Shown here in pieces: positions 11,420 through 20,146 of a stretch of DNA of 64,000 nt. The notes under the pieces are model-generated. The model worked only from the letters and a program-made list of their open reading frames with translations. It did not search any database and had not been told where the DNA came from. Origin of the DNA: DATJLY01 sp963729295 (GTDB lineage Bacteria; Pseudomonadota; Alphaproteobacteria; ATCC43930; CGMCC-115725); the NCBI GenBank assembly GCA_963729295.1, contig CAVSNJ010000025.1, positions 186,001-250,000 of the forward strand, written 5' to 3'. The first letter of the stretch is position 1. The number at the start of each line of letters is the position of its first letter. A program made the position numbers and the translations under genes.

Positions 11420-11902
11420 CTACTGCACCGTCTCGCCGGGCGCCACGCCCCAGAGGCCGCGCTCGGGCAGCCAGCCCTTGATGCCCTGCGTCTCGATCCG
11501 GCACCAAGACGCACGACATTCGAGCAGCCGCGCGACGACACCCGCCTCCGCCCGCGCGACCGGCTGGGCGCTTGCCGTCGGATCGGCGAACAGCGTCTGC
11601 TCGCCGCCTTCGACGACGATGCTGCGGTCGGCCGAAAGCATGCGCTCGTGCACCCAGCCCTCGGTGCCGCCGCTGTCGCGCACCTTGCGCCAGACATCGA
11701 ACGCGGCGGTCACTTCGACCGGCAGCCCTTTGCGGTGATAGACCCAGGCGATCGGATAGCGCTCGCCGGGGCCGGTGCGGAGATTCACCTCGTCGGCGCG
11801 CAGCGCGGCGAAATGCGGCAGCTTCTCGTCGGATGCCCGTGCGCTTCCCGCAATCGTGAGGATGGCGACGACGAGGAGAGAGAAAAACGAACGCACGCGC
11901 AT
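11420..11902 (-). CDS. Exported bacterial SH3-domain protein
   Basis: A 160-aa protein with an N-terminal signal peptide (~residues 1-23, cleaved after ARA) and two SH3-like modules. The first (~30-95) contains 'ADEVNLRTGPGERYPIAWVY' and 'WRKVRDSGGTEGWVHERML'; the second (~100-155) contains 'VARLLECRASWCRIETQGIKGWLPE'. Such periplasmic SH3_3/SH3_4 proteins are thought to bind peptidoglycan or cell-envelope peptides. It is divergent from the 2-hydroxyacid dehydrogenase gene, with 93 nt between starts. Confidence 0.86.
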   Translation of the reverse strand: MRVRSFFSLLVVAILTIAGSARASDEKLPHFAALRADEVNLRTGPGERYPIAWVYHRKGLPVEVTAAFDVWRKVRDSGGTEGWVHERMLSADRSIVVEGGEQTLFADPTASAQPVARAEAGVVARLLECRASWCRIETQGIKGWLPERGLWGVAPGETVQ

Positions 11903-11995
11903 TGCTCTAGTCCCGCGTGCGCGCGCGGGTCAAGCGCAACAGCAACTCGGGCAAGCCGCGCTGGACAGGAAGAAGCGCGATTGCTAAGCGGGAAC

Positions 11996-12976
11996 ATGCC
12001 GTCGAAGCGGCCGCTCGTCATCGTCACCCGCAAGCTGCCCGAACCGGTCGAGGCACGCATGATGGAGCTGTTCGACGCGCGCCTCAACGACAAGGACGTG
12101 GCGCTGACGCGGGACGAGCTTGCCGCCGCGGTAACCGAGGCCGACGTCCTCGTCCCGACCGTGACCGATCAGATCGACGCGAGCCTTCTTGCCGGCGCCG
12201 GGCCGCGCCTCAAGCTCATCGCCAATTTCGGCGTCGGCGTCGATCACATCGACCTCGCCGCGGCGCAGGCGCGCGGCATCGCCGTCACCAACACGCCGGG
12301 CGTGCTGACCGAGGACACGGCCGACATGACCATGGCCCTGATCCTCGCGGCGGCAAGGCGGCTCAGCGAGGGCGAGCGGCTGGTGCGCGACAACAAGTGG
12401 AAGGCGTGGGCGCCCACCTTCATGCTCGGCCAGCGCCTCGGCGGCAAGCGGCTCGGCATCGTCGGCATGGGGCGGATCGGCCAGGCGCTGGCGCGGCGCG
12501 CCCGCGGCTTCGGCATCGCGATTCACTATCACAACCGCCGCCGCATCGCCGAGGATCAGGAGCGCGAGCTCGAGGCGACATACTGGCAGAGCCTCGACCA
12601 GATGCTGGCGCGGGTCGATATCGTTTCGGTCAACTGCCCGCATACGCCGGCGACATATCACCTTCTCTCGGCGCGCCGGCTGAAACTGCTGCCGCCGCAC
12701 GCGATCGTCGTCAACACGGCGCGGGGCGGCATCATCGACGAAGCGGCGTTGACGCAGATGCTGGCGAAGCGCGAGATCGCCGCCGCCGGTCTCGACGTGT
12801 TCGAGCACGAGCCGGCGGTGAGCGCGCGTTTGCGGCGGCTCGACAATGTCGTGCTGACGCCGCACATGGGCTCGGGCACGCGCGAGGGCCGGGTCGACAT
12901 GGGCGAGAAGGTCATCATCAACATCAAGACCTTCGCCGACGGGCACCGCCCGCCCGACCGGGTGCTCTCGAGCTAG
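11996..12976 (+). CDS. D-2-hydroxyacid dehydrogenase (glyoxylate/hydroxypyruvate reductase type)
   Basis: A 326-aa NAD(P)-dependent D-isomer-specific 2-hydroxyacid dehydrogenase. The Rossmann motif GMGRIGQALARRA is present, together with 'VNTARGGIIDEAAL' (catalytic Arg region), 'AGLDVFEHEP' (Glu) and 'LTPHMGSGT' (catalytic His). Similarity is closest to glyoxylate reductases, but the exact 2-oxoacid cannot be assigned. ATG 11996 is chosen; the frame stays open further upstream into the antisense of the SH3 gene. Confidence 0.9.
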   Translation: MPSKRPLVIVTRKLPEPVEARMMELFDARLNDKDVALTRDELAAAVTEADVLVPTVTDQIDASLLAGAGPRLKLIANFGVGVDHIDLAAAQARGIAVTNTPGVLTEDTADMTMALILAAARRLSEGERLVRDNKWKAWAPTFMLGQRLGGKRLGIVGMGRIGQALARRARGFGIAIHYHNRRRIAEDQERELEATYWQSLDQMLARVDIVSVNCPHTPATYHLLSARRLKLLPPHAIVVNTARGGIIDEAALTQMLAKREIAAAGLDVFEHEPAVSARLRRLDNVVLTPHMGSGTREGRVDMGEKVIINIKTFADGHRPPDRVLSS

Positions 12977-13115
12977 ACTTTTCCGCCGGGAGGGATGAGC
13001 CGCCAGAGGCGGAGCGCCGCGCGGCGGCGAACGATGCGTCATCGGCGGCAAATGCCCATCCATGCCCATCGTTGCGCGGCGCGAAAGCGCCCTTTTCGGC
13101 GCAACCGCTTGAGAT

Positions 13116-13136
13116 GTATGTACAATACGTTCATAC
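13116..13136. repeat. Operator-like inverted repeat 1
   Basis: GTATGTAC, 5-nt spacer AATAC, GTTCATAC: arms pair at 7 of 8 positions. The shape resembles a TetR-type operator. It is not upstream of any annotated gene. Confidence 0.45.
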
Positions 13137-13233
13137 TGCCGTTTCCGCCAGCCTTTCGCAGATTGTCATCCGGCTCTTCCAATCACTTTTAGTGCGCAAA
13201 ATCGCCGCGCTGCGCCTCGCACCGATGCACGTA

Positions 13234-13252
13234 TACGTATCCTATTTACGTA
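13234..13252. repeat. Operator-like inverted repeat 2
   Basis: TACGTA, 7-nt spacer, TACGTA, in an AT-rich stretch. The flanking GTACATAT resembles a half-site (GTACATAC, reverse complement) of the repeat 115 bp away, so the two may bind the same regulator. Confidence 0.42.
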
Positions 13253-13323
13253 CATATGTCAAGGAAATTGGCGCGGCGGAGGATTGCTTCACTGCGTTCG
13301 AGAATGACAGTGGCGGCGGCGAC

Positions 13324-14641
13324 TCAGTCGTCGTCGCCGAGCGCCGCCTCGAGGCTTTTGGGCATGCGCCGGAGCGGCGCGCCGCCGCCGCCCGTTCGCG
13401 GATGCATGAGCGGGATCAGCTCGCGCCGCCAATCGGCATTGCGGCTCAGCACCGCCTCGGCCGCGCGCGCCTCGTAGTATTCGGGGCCGGTGCCGCGCGG
13501 ATCGCCGCCGCGCTCGACCGTATCGACCGCCTCGAGCAGCAGCCGTCGCGTCGCCACGACGGCGCGGTCCGCGGGGCCCAGATTCTCGCGCGTGCGATCG
13601 ACGATCCGGCCCATGCTTTCCTGCACCGCGCGGTCCTGCTGGTTGATGCCGTCGATGCCGGTGAAGGTTTCCGTCTTCTGCATCTTGCGGTCGATCAGCC
13701 AGTCGTTGGCGCGGTTGCGGACCGGGCGGAACCCGTTCTTCGGATCGACATGCGTGCCATAGCCGTTGCCGCTGTCGGACGAGCGGTGATGCACCAGCTC
13801 GTCGCCATAGGCGTAGTAGAAATTCCACACCATGCAGTTCTCGTCGTCGATCGGCACCCAGAAATGTCCGTGCACCTGTTTCACGTCGGGCCCCGGCGGA
13901 CGGAGCTGCGTGAACGGCATGACGAAGTGATAACCGCGCACGTATTGCTGGTCGTCGCCCAAGGGCCGGACGCCGAAATAGCGGTAGCCGTAATCGGTGA
14001 CGTCCACTTCGATCGTCGGCGCGCGGCCACGCACGCCCGGCCCGTCGACGGGAACGCCGGGCTGGAGCGAATTCTTTCTTCAGAGCGCGGTGCAGGATCG
14101 TGAAGTGCGAGCTGTCGATGCCGCCTTCGAGCGCCTGGAGCCAGTTGCTCGCCTGCCACACCTTGCTGACCTCGCGGTGCGTTTCCGGCACCTGGGTACA
14201 TTCGAAATTGGGCGGCGCGGGCTCGCGGCCCGCGGGCCCCATGTAGGTCCAGACGATGCCGCCGATCTCGCAGGTCGGATAGGCCGTCGTGCGGACCTTG
14301 TCGCAAAACTGGCGCGGCTCGTTCATCTGCTCGACGCAGCGGCCGGTGATGTCGAATTTCCAGCCGTGATAGACGCAGCGCAGGCCGTTCTCCTCGTTGC
14401 GCCCAAGCCAGAGCGAGGTGCGGCGATGCGGGCAGAACTCGTCGAGGATGCCGATCCGCCCATCGGTCTGGCGGAATGCGACCAGATCCTCGCCGAGGAG
14501 CCGCACGCGCACTGGCGGACAATCGGGCTCGGGCAACTCCCACGACATCAGCGCCGGAATCCAGTAGCGCCGCATCGTCACGCCCATCGGCGTTCCCGCG
14601 CCGACCTTGGTCAGCCGCTCGTTCTCTTCCCGCGTGAGCAT
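13324..14641 (-). CDS. Rieske aromatic ring-hydroxylating oxygenase, large subunit (frameshifted)
   Basis: Resembles the phthalate 4,5-dioxygenase group: an N-terminal Rieske 2Fe-2S domain with C-P-H (Cys72, His74) and C-V-Y-H (Cys91, His94; counted from ATG 14647) and a mononuclear iron site in 'GGIDSSHFTILHRAL' (Asp178, His181, His186). The frame shifts by +1 at a three-base run (14075-14077, TTT on the plus strand); removing one base gives a continuous protein of about 438 aa through 'KKNSLQPGVPVDGPGVRGRAP'. Start ATG 14641 is preferred because GGAGG lies 9 nt upstream of it but too close to ATG 14647. No reductase or ferredoxin partner is adjacent. Confidence 0.85.
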
Positions 14642-14739
14642 CGCCATTCACCTCCAGCCCGAGGATTCTTCTCCTCCGCGGCGCCCAAGTCCAGTGTCGG
14701 GTCGTGTCCTGAATAGGAACGCCACCCAGTGCCCTCGCT

Positions 14740-15753
14740 TCAGGCCGCGAGGCGGACGATGCGCTTGCCCAGATTCTCGCCGCGATAAAGGCCGGCGATC
14801 GCACCCGGACAGGCCTCGATGCCGTCCAGAATCTCCTCCTGGTAACGCAGCCTGCCCTCGCGCACCCAGGCGGCGAGGCGCGCCACCGCCTCGTCGGTGC
14901 GATGCTCGAAATCGAACGCGACGAAGCCCTGCATGCGCGCGCGCTTCACGAGCAGATGGCGCTCGACGCGCGGGCCCACGGGCGGCGGGTCCCAGGACGC
15001 GATCGACGCCGTGCCGCAGATGACGACGCGGGCGCCCACCGCGAGGTGCGGCAGGACCGCGTCGCTCACCGCGCCCGACGTGTTGTCGTAATAGATGTCG
15101 AGGCCGCCGGGGCACGCAGCCGCCACCGCCGCGCCGAGCGCGCGCTCCGATTTGTAGTCGAGCGCCGCGTCATAGCCGAAAAGCTCGCGGCAGAGCCGGA
15201 CCTTTGCCACGCCGCCGGCGATGCCGACGGTGCGGCAGCCCATGATCTTGGCGATCTGGCCGACCGCCGAGCCGACCGATCCCGCCGCCGTCGATACCAC
15301 CACCGTGTCGCCGGGCCGCGGCTGGCCGAGGTCCAAAAGGCCGAAATAGGCGGTGCGGCCGTTCAAGCCGAGCACGCCCAAGGACAGCGACAGCGGCAGA
15401 TCGGTCTCGCGCACGCGGCGCACGCCGGCGCCGTCCGACAGCGCATAGTCCTGCCAGCCGAGCTGGCCCATCACCGTGTCGCCTTCCTTGAAGGCGGGAT
15501 GGCGCGAGGCCACGACCGCGCCCGCCGCGTAGGAGCGCATCACCTCGCCGATCGCCACCGGCCGCGAATAATTCTGCACCGCGTTGACCCAGCCGCGCAT
15601 CGCCGGCTCGATCGACAGGAATTCGTTCCGCACGACGAAGGTGCGCTCGGTGGGCTCGGGCACCGGGGCCGTCACGATCTCGAAATGCTCGGCCTCGGGA
15701 ATGCCGTTGGGCCGCGATTTGAGGCGCACCTGGCGCTGGGTTTTCGGGAGCAT
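14740..15753 (-). CDS. Zinc-independent MDR-family NADPH oxidoreductase (CurA/LTB4DH-like)
   Basis: A 337-aa medium-chain dehydrogenase/reductase. The N-terminal catalytic domain has 'RTFVVRNEFLSIEPAMRGW' and the NADPH-binding domain has 'STAAGSVGSAVGQIAKIMGC', both typical of the leukotriene-B4 12-hydroxydehydrogenase/curcumin reductase group that reduces activated C=C bonds. No zinc-ligand cysteine set is seen. It lies downstream of moeB (8-nt gap) and upstream of the Rieske gene on the same strand, so it may be transcribed with the moeB-cysK operon. Confidence 0.88.
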   Translation of the reverse strand: MLPKTQRQVRLKSRPNGIPEAEHFEIVTAPVPEPTERTFVVRNEFLSIEPAMRGWVNAVQNYSRPVAIGEVMRSYAAGAVVASRHPAFKEGDTVMGQLGWQDYALSDGAGVRRVRETDLPLSLSLGVLGLNGRTAYFGLLDLGQPRPGDTVVVSTAAGSVGSAVGQIAKIMGCRTVGIAGGVAKVRLCRELFGYDAALDYKSERALGAAVAAACPGGLDIYYDNTSGAVSDAVLPHLAVGARVVICGTASIASWDPPPVGPRVERHLLVKRARMQGFVAFDFEHRTDEAVARLAAWVREGRLRYQEEILDGIEACPGAIAGLYRGENLGKRIVRLAA

Positions 15754-15761
15754 GGTGCCGG

Positions 15762-16529
15762 TCACTTGCCGCAGATGGGGCAATCGGGGTCGCGCGGGAG
15801 CTTGATGCGGTGGAAATCCGAGCGGAGCGCATCGTAAACGAGGAGCGCGCCCGAAAGGCTCTCGCCGATGCCCAAAAGCTCCTTCAGCACCTCGGTCGCC
15901 TGGAGCGTGCCCATGACGCCGGCGACCGCGCCCAGAATTCCCGCCTCCTCGCAGCGCGGCACGGCCCCGGCCGGCGGCGGCTCGGCAAAGAGGCAGCGGT
16001 AGCAGGGGTGCGGCGGCCCCAGATGCGACTTGAAGGTCGAGAGCTGCCCCTCGAAGGGCGACAGCGCCGCCGCGACAAGGGTGCGCCCCAGGCGGTGGCA
16101 CGCATCGTTCAGGAGATAGCGCGTCGCGAAATTGTCGCTGCCGTCGGCGACGATGTCGTAGGCGCCGATGAGCGCCTCGACATTGCTCTCGTCGAGGCGG
16201 ACGGCGTGGGTCGCGACCCGCACCTCGGGATTGATCTCGGCCAGCGTTTTCCTGGCGCTGTCGACCTTGGCCACACCGATGCGCGCGGTCGGATGCACGA
16301 TCTGGCGCTGCAAATTGGAGAGATCGACCGTGTCGTTGTCGACGATGCCGAGCAGGCCTACCCCCGCCGCCGCGAGATAAAGGAGCAGCGGCGAGCCCAA
16401 GCCGCCCGCGCCCACGACCAGCACGCGCGCCGCCATGAGCCGCGCCTGGCCCGCCTCGCCGACCTCGTCGAGGATGAGGTGGCGGGCATAGCGCTCGAAC
16501 TGGGAATCGGTGAAGGCTGCCTCGGCCAA
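15762..16529 (-). CDS. moeB: HesA/MoeB/ThiF-family sulfur-carrier adenylyltransferase
   Basis: A 255-aa E1-like enzyme that adenylates the C-terminal Gly-Gly of a ubiquitin-like sulfur carrier (MoaD or ThiS). Evident motifs are the nucleotide-binding 'VVGAGGLGSPLLLYLAAAG', 'DLSNLQRQI' (Arg finger), 'DGSDNFATRYLLNDAC' and two zinc Cys pairs (CYRC; C-terminal CPIC). There is no rhodanese domain. No ATG fits: the likely start is TTG 16529, only 2 nt after the cysK stop, giving 'MAEAAFTDSQFERYARH'. MoeB and ThiF cannot be separated by sequence alone. Confidence 0.87.
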   Translation of the reverse strand: MAEAAFTDSQFERYARHLILDEVGEAGQARLMAARVLVVGAGGLGSPLLLYLAAAGVGLLGIVDNDTVDLSNLQRQIVHPTARIGVAKVDSARKTLAEINPEVRVATHAVRLDESNVEALIGAYDIVADGSDNFATRYLLNDACHRLGRTLVAAALSPFEGQLSTFKSHLGPPHPCYRCLFAEPPPAGAVPRCEEAGILGAVAGVMGTLQATEVLKELLGIGESLSGALLVYDALRSDFHRIKLPRDPDCPICGK

Positions 16530-16531
16530 TT

Positions 16532-17484
16532 TCAGATCCCATCGAAAAGCGGGGTCGAAAGATAGCGCTCGGCCGTGTCGGGCAGCACGACGACAATTGT
16601 CTTGTCTCCCATGCCGCGCCGCGCGCCGATTTCGAGCGCGGCGGCCAAGGCCGCGCCCGAGGAAATGCCGCACGCGACGCCGTCGAGCCGCGCCACCTCG
16701 CGCGCCGTCGCCAGCGCGTTCTCGTTGCCGATGCGCACGACCTCGTCGATCAGCTTGACGTCGAGGATCGCGGGGATGAAGCCGGCGCCGATCCCCTGGA
16801 TCTTGTGCGGGCCGGGCGGGCCGCCGGAGAGCACGGCGCTGTCCTCGGGCTCGACCGCGACCATCTTGAGGCTCGGCTTGCGCGGCTTCAGCACCTGGCC
16901 GACGCCGGTCAGGGTGCCGCCGGTGCCGATGCCGCTCACCAGGACATCGACCTTGCCCTCGGTGTCGCGCCAGATTTCCTCGGCGGTGGTGCGGCGATGC
17001 ACGTCCGGGATTGGCCGGGTTCTGGAACTGCTGCGGCATGAAGGCGTCGGGCAGCGATGCCGAGAAGCTCTTCGGCGCGGGCGATCGAGCCGCGCATGCC
17101 CTGCGCCGCCGGCGTCAGCTCCAGCTCGGCGCCCAGGAGCTTCAGCATGCGCCGGCGCTCGGTCGACATGCTGTCCGGCATGGTGAGGATGAGGCGATAG
17201 CCTTTTGCCGCGGCGACAAAGGCCAAGGCGATGCCGGTGTTGCCCGAGGTCGGCTCGACCAGCACGGTGCGGCCCGGCTTGATGCGGCCCTCGCGCTCGG
17301 CCGCCTCGATCATCGCCGCGCCGATCCGGTCCTTGACCGAGGACAGCGGGTTGAAGAACTCGCACTTGCCGAGGATGTCGGCCTCGACGCCGTGCTTCTT
17401 CATAAGGCGCGACAGGCGCACGAGCGGCGTCGCCCCGATCGTCTCGATGATGCTGTCGTAAACCCGTCCGCGGAACTCGGCCAT
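16532..17484 (-). CDS. cysK: Cysteine synthase A (two frameshifts)
   Basis: O-acetylserine (thiol)-lyase that makes cysteine from O-acetylserine and sulfide using PLP. The N-terminal segment carries 'NPLSSVKDRIG' (PLP Lys51) and the substrate loop PTSGNTG; the C-terminal segment carries 'VSGIGTGGTLTGVG' (phosphate loop). Two single extra bases break the frame: CC at 17060-17061 and CC at 17005-17006 (GG on the coding strand). Deleting both gives a continuous 316-aa protein through 'LPDAFMPQQFQNPANPDVHRRTTAEE'. Both lie in G doublets, pointing to sequencing error. It is preceded by an Rrf2 regulator. Confidence 0.88.
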
Positions 17485-17494
17485 CGCGGCCCTC

Positions 17495-17950
17495 CTAGAT
17501 CGAGAAATCGAGCCGTGCCGCGTAGTCGCCCGGAATGCCGGCGCGATGCGCGCGCGAACACAACTCGTCGATGGTGATGCCGTCGAGCCGCCCCATGACC
17601 TCGTCCTGAAGCTCGAGCCACAAGGGCCGCACCACGCGCCGGCCAAGCTCGGCCCCGGCCTCGCTTTCGAGCGGGTTGTCGGCGCCCTCGATCGCCTGCA
17701 CGACGCGCACGATCTCACCCAAGGTGATGCGCCGCCGCTCGCGCGCGAGGCGATAGCCGCCGCGGGGCCCGCGCACGCCGGCCAGAACGCCGGCACGGAC
17801 GAGCTGTTGCAGCACCTGCTCGAGATAACGCCGCGGAATGCCCTGGCGGCGCGTGATCTCGCCCGACTGCACCGGCAGGTCACCGGCATTGTAGGCGATG
17901 TCGAGCACCGCCTCGATCGCGAACATGAGCTTTTTCGACAGCCGCAGCAT
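17495..17950 (-). CDS. Rrf2-family transcriptional regulator (CymR/IscR-like)
   Basis: A 151-aa winged-helix regulator of the Rrf2 family: 'MLRLSKKLMFAIEAVLDIAYN', 'QGIPRRYLEQVLQQLVRAGVLAGVRGPRGGYRLAR' (recognition helix and wing). The three-cysteine Fe-S cluster motif of IscR is absent; only one Cys remains ('IDELCSRA'). Its place 10 nt upstream of cysK suggests a CymR-like control of cysteine synthesis, where CymR is known to bind CysK; that role is inferred. It begins 3 nt after the dut stop. Confidence 0.88.
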   Translation of the reverse strand: MLRLSKKLMFAIEAVLDIAYNAGDLPVQSGEITRRQGIPRRYLEQVLQQLVRAGVLAGVRGPRGGYRLARERRRITLGEIVRVVQAIEGADNPLESEAGAELGRRVVRPLWLELQDEVMGRLDGITIDELCSRAHRAGIPGDYAARLDFSI

Positions 17951-17953
17951 CGC

Positions 17954-18400
17954 TCACCCGGTCGAGCCGAAGCCGCCCGCCGCCCGCGCCGAGGGCGGAA
18001 GATGTGCAACTTCCTGCCACGAGGCCTGTTGCACCGGCGCCACGACGAGCTGGGCGATGCGGTCGCCGCGCGCGATGGTGACCGGCGCCGCGCCGAGATT
18101 GACGAGGATGACGCCGATCTCGCCGCGATAGTCGCTGTCGATCGTGCCGGGTGAGTTGAGTACGGTGAGACCGCGTTCGAGCGCGAGGCCGGAGCGCGGC
18201 CGCACCTGTGCCTCGAACCCGTCGGGGAGCGCCACCGCAACGCCGGTCGGCACCAGCGCCCGCCCGCCCGGCGGCAGCACGAGCGGCGCCTCGACCGCGG
18301 CGGCGAGGTCGGCGCCGGCGCTGCCCGAAGTCTTGTAGGCGGGAAGACCGATGCCGGCGCCATGCGGCAGGACGCGGATCGGAACGGCGAGCGCGCTCAT
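17954..18400 (-). CDS. dut: Deoxyuridine 5'-triphosphate nucleotidohydrolase (dUTPase)
   Basis: A 148-aa trimeric dUTPase that hydrolyses dUTP to dUMP and pyrophosphate, limiting uracil in DNA. All five motifs are visible: 'GSAGADLAAA', 'RPRSGLAL', 'GTIDSDYRGEIGVILVNLG', 'GDRIAQLVV' and the C-terminal arm 'AAGGFGSTG'. The start ATG 18400 overlaps the coaBC stop by 4 nt, the usual coaBC-dut coupling in alphaproteobacteria. Confidence 0.97.
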   Translation of the reverse strand: MSALAVPIRVLPHGAGIGLPAYKTSGSAGADLAAAVEAPLVLPPGGRALVPTGVAVALPDGFEAQVRPRSGLALERGLTVLNSPGTIDSDYRGEIGVILVNLGAAPVTIARGDRIAQLVVAPVQQASWQEVAHLPPSARAAGGFGSTG

Positions 18401-19603
18401 GGGGCGGCGCTCCGCTCGAAGAAGCGGGCGATGCGTTGCGCCAGGCGCTCGGCCACGTCGCGCTTCGACAGCGGCGGCCAGTCTTCGACACCATCGGCCG
18501 AGACGAGGTGGATGGTGTTGGCGTCGCCGCCGAACACGCCGCCCGCGGCCGAGACATCGTTGGCGAGGATCCAGTCGCAGCCCTTCCTGGCGCGCTTGGC
18601 GCGCGCGTTCTCGATCAGGTTCTCGGTCTCGGCGGCGAAGCCCACGACGAGGCGCGGGCGCGCGTTTCCGGCCGCCGAGAGGCGCGCGAGAATGTCCGGG
18701 TTCTCAACCAGCTTGAGCGCCGGCGGCGCGCCCTTCTTCTTGATCTTCTGGGACGATTCCTCGGCGCGCCAGTCGGCGACCGCGGCGGCGCAGACGGCGA
18801 CATCGGCCGGCAGCGCCGCCTCGCACGCGGCCAGCATGTCGCGCGCGGTGGTGACGCGCACCACCCTGACGCCGGGCGGATCGGCCTCCGCGGTCGGGCC
18901 CGAGACGAGCACGGTCGCGGCGCCGTGGCGGGCCAGCGCCGCGGCGATGGCATGGCCCTGCTTGCCGGACGAGCGGTTGGCGATGTAGCGCACCGGGTCG
19001 ATCGGCTCGTGCGTCGGGCCGCTGGTCACGAGGGCGCGGCGGCCGGCGAGGACCAACGACGCACGCAATATGTCTTCGGCAGCGGCGGCGATATCGGCGG
19101 GCTCGGCCATGCGGCCGATGCCGGTCTCGCCCTCGGCGAGCGGCCCGCTCGCCGGGCCGACGCGGTGGATGCCGCGCACGGCAAGCCGGGCGAGATTGTC
19201 GCGCGTCGCCTGGTTCTCCCACATCCGCGTGTTCATGGCGGGCGCGATGAGGATCGGCCGCGTCGGTAGCGAGCAGCGCGGCCGAGGCGAGATCGTCGGC
19301 GAGGCCCGCCGCCATCTTGGCCAGAAGGTCGGCAGTCGCGGGCGCGACGATGACGAGGTCCGCATCCTGGGCCAGGCGCAGATGCCCCATCTCGCTCTCG
19401 TCGGTGAGGGAGAAGAGGTCGTCGTAGACGCGCTCGCCGGACAGCGCCGCCGCCGCGAGCGGGGTCACGAAGCGCGCGGCTGCGGCCGTCATGACGACGC
19501 GGACCGCGGCGCCGCGCTCGCGCAGGCGGCGGATGAGGTCGAGCCCCTTATAGGCGGCGATGCCGCCCGAGATCACCAGCAGGATGCGCCGGCCTTCGAG
19601 CAT
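18397..19603 (-). CDS. coaBC: Bifunctional phosphopantothenoylcysteine decarboxylase/synthetase CoaBC (frameshifted)
   Basis: Makes 4'-phosphopantetheine in coenzyme A synthesis. The CoaC part has 'ILLVISGGIAAYKGLDLI' and the active-site 'APAMNTRMW'; the CoaB part has 'VTSGPTHEPIDPVRYIANRSSGKQG' and the lysine motif 'SSQKIKKKG'. Where E. coli has the flap cysteine (LACG), this protein reads 'PLAEGETG'. The frame shifts by +1 at about 19259-19263, between 'SAALLATD' and 'RPILIAPAMN'. CoaBC is normally essential, so the shift is probably a sequencing error. Start ATG 19603 is preceded by AGGAGC. Confidence 0.92.
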
Positions 19604-19693
19604 TTCGGGCTCCTTTGCCACGCCGTCGCGCGGAATAGGCACTATAGAACACTGCGTCGAGTGTGCAACCGCCGACGCGGGCTCGGCGGGGGC

Positions 19694-19837
19694 AAAATTG
19701 GCTTCGTTTCGTAATTTGGAGTGGACAACTCACGCGCGGCGCGGCGCGGCAAGGGCGGAGGCGCTGGGCCGGTGAAATTGGCTTCGTTCTGTAATTTAGC
19801 CTTCGTGGCCAGCGAAATTGGGTTTCGACTTTACAAT
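19694..19837. repeat. Left cluster of a ~23-bp interspersed repeat (3 copies)
   Basis: Copies at 19694-19717, 19775-19797 and (degenerate) 19814-19837. The unit begins AAATTGG(C/G)TTCG and ends TTCTGTAATTT. The same unit recurs three times on the far side of the transposase (21116-21213). It appears non-coding. Confidence 0.8.
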
Positions 19838-19840
19838 GAG

Positions 19841-20146
19841 GTGCGCATTGACATAATCGTAGACGATGATCGGATAAGGACGGTCAGAGACATAAAGGGC
19901 GTGTTGCCGCGAAATTCATGGGTGTTGCTGAAAGTGGGCGGATTCACGAAAGCAGTGGTGGATTCTCTCCCTGATCGGACGAAAGGCAGTTACGAATATT
20001 CAATTTCGTATGGGCACCCGAATGACAAATTCTCTCATCGGACGAAAAAACAAATCACGTTTGATCTTATTAAACATGAGGGCAAAGTCACCGGAGCGCC
20101 GTGGATTATTAGGGAAGAAACAGATGAAGCGATTAGCAGCCCCTGA
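19841..20146 (+). CDS. Orphan hypothetical protein, possibly truncated by the IS
   Basis: An open frame of about 101 aa from GTG 19841 ('VRIDIIVDDDRIRTVRD...') with protein-like composition and clearly lower GC than the chromosome. No family was recognised. It continues upstream without a stop into the repeat cluster, so the start is uncertain, and it overlaps the transposase 3' end by 14 nt. It may be a foreign gene cut by insertion of the IS, or non-coding. Confidence 0.35.
   Translation: MRIDIIVDDDRIRTVRDIKGVLPRNSWVLLKVGGFTKAVVDSLPDRTKGSYEYSISYGHPNDKFSHRTKKQITFDLIKHEGKVTGAPWIIREETDEAISSP

Larger units (their letters stand above)
12977..13323. other. 347-bp convergent gap, no gene seen
   Basis: Lies between the 3' ends of the dehydrogenase (+) and the Rieske oxygenase (-). 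No convincing coding frame was found. The part from about 13110 to 13265 is AT-rich against the background and carries two operator-like palindromes (annotated separately). Confidence 0.6.

Noticed and set aside
12977..13323. tRNA or structured RNA gene in the convergent gap
   Set aside because: No cloverleaf, T-loop sequence or known RNA motif was found. The palindromes are short and look like protein-binding sites.
11917..14103. A 728-codon plus-strand open frame through the dehydrogenase, the gap and the Rieske gene
   Set aside because: It runs out of frame with one gene and antisense to the other, and the product is repetitive Arg/Ala-rich sequence. The real genes explain the coding signal.
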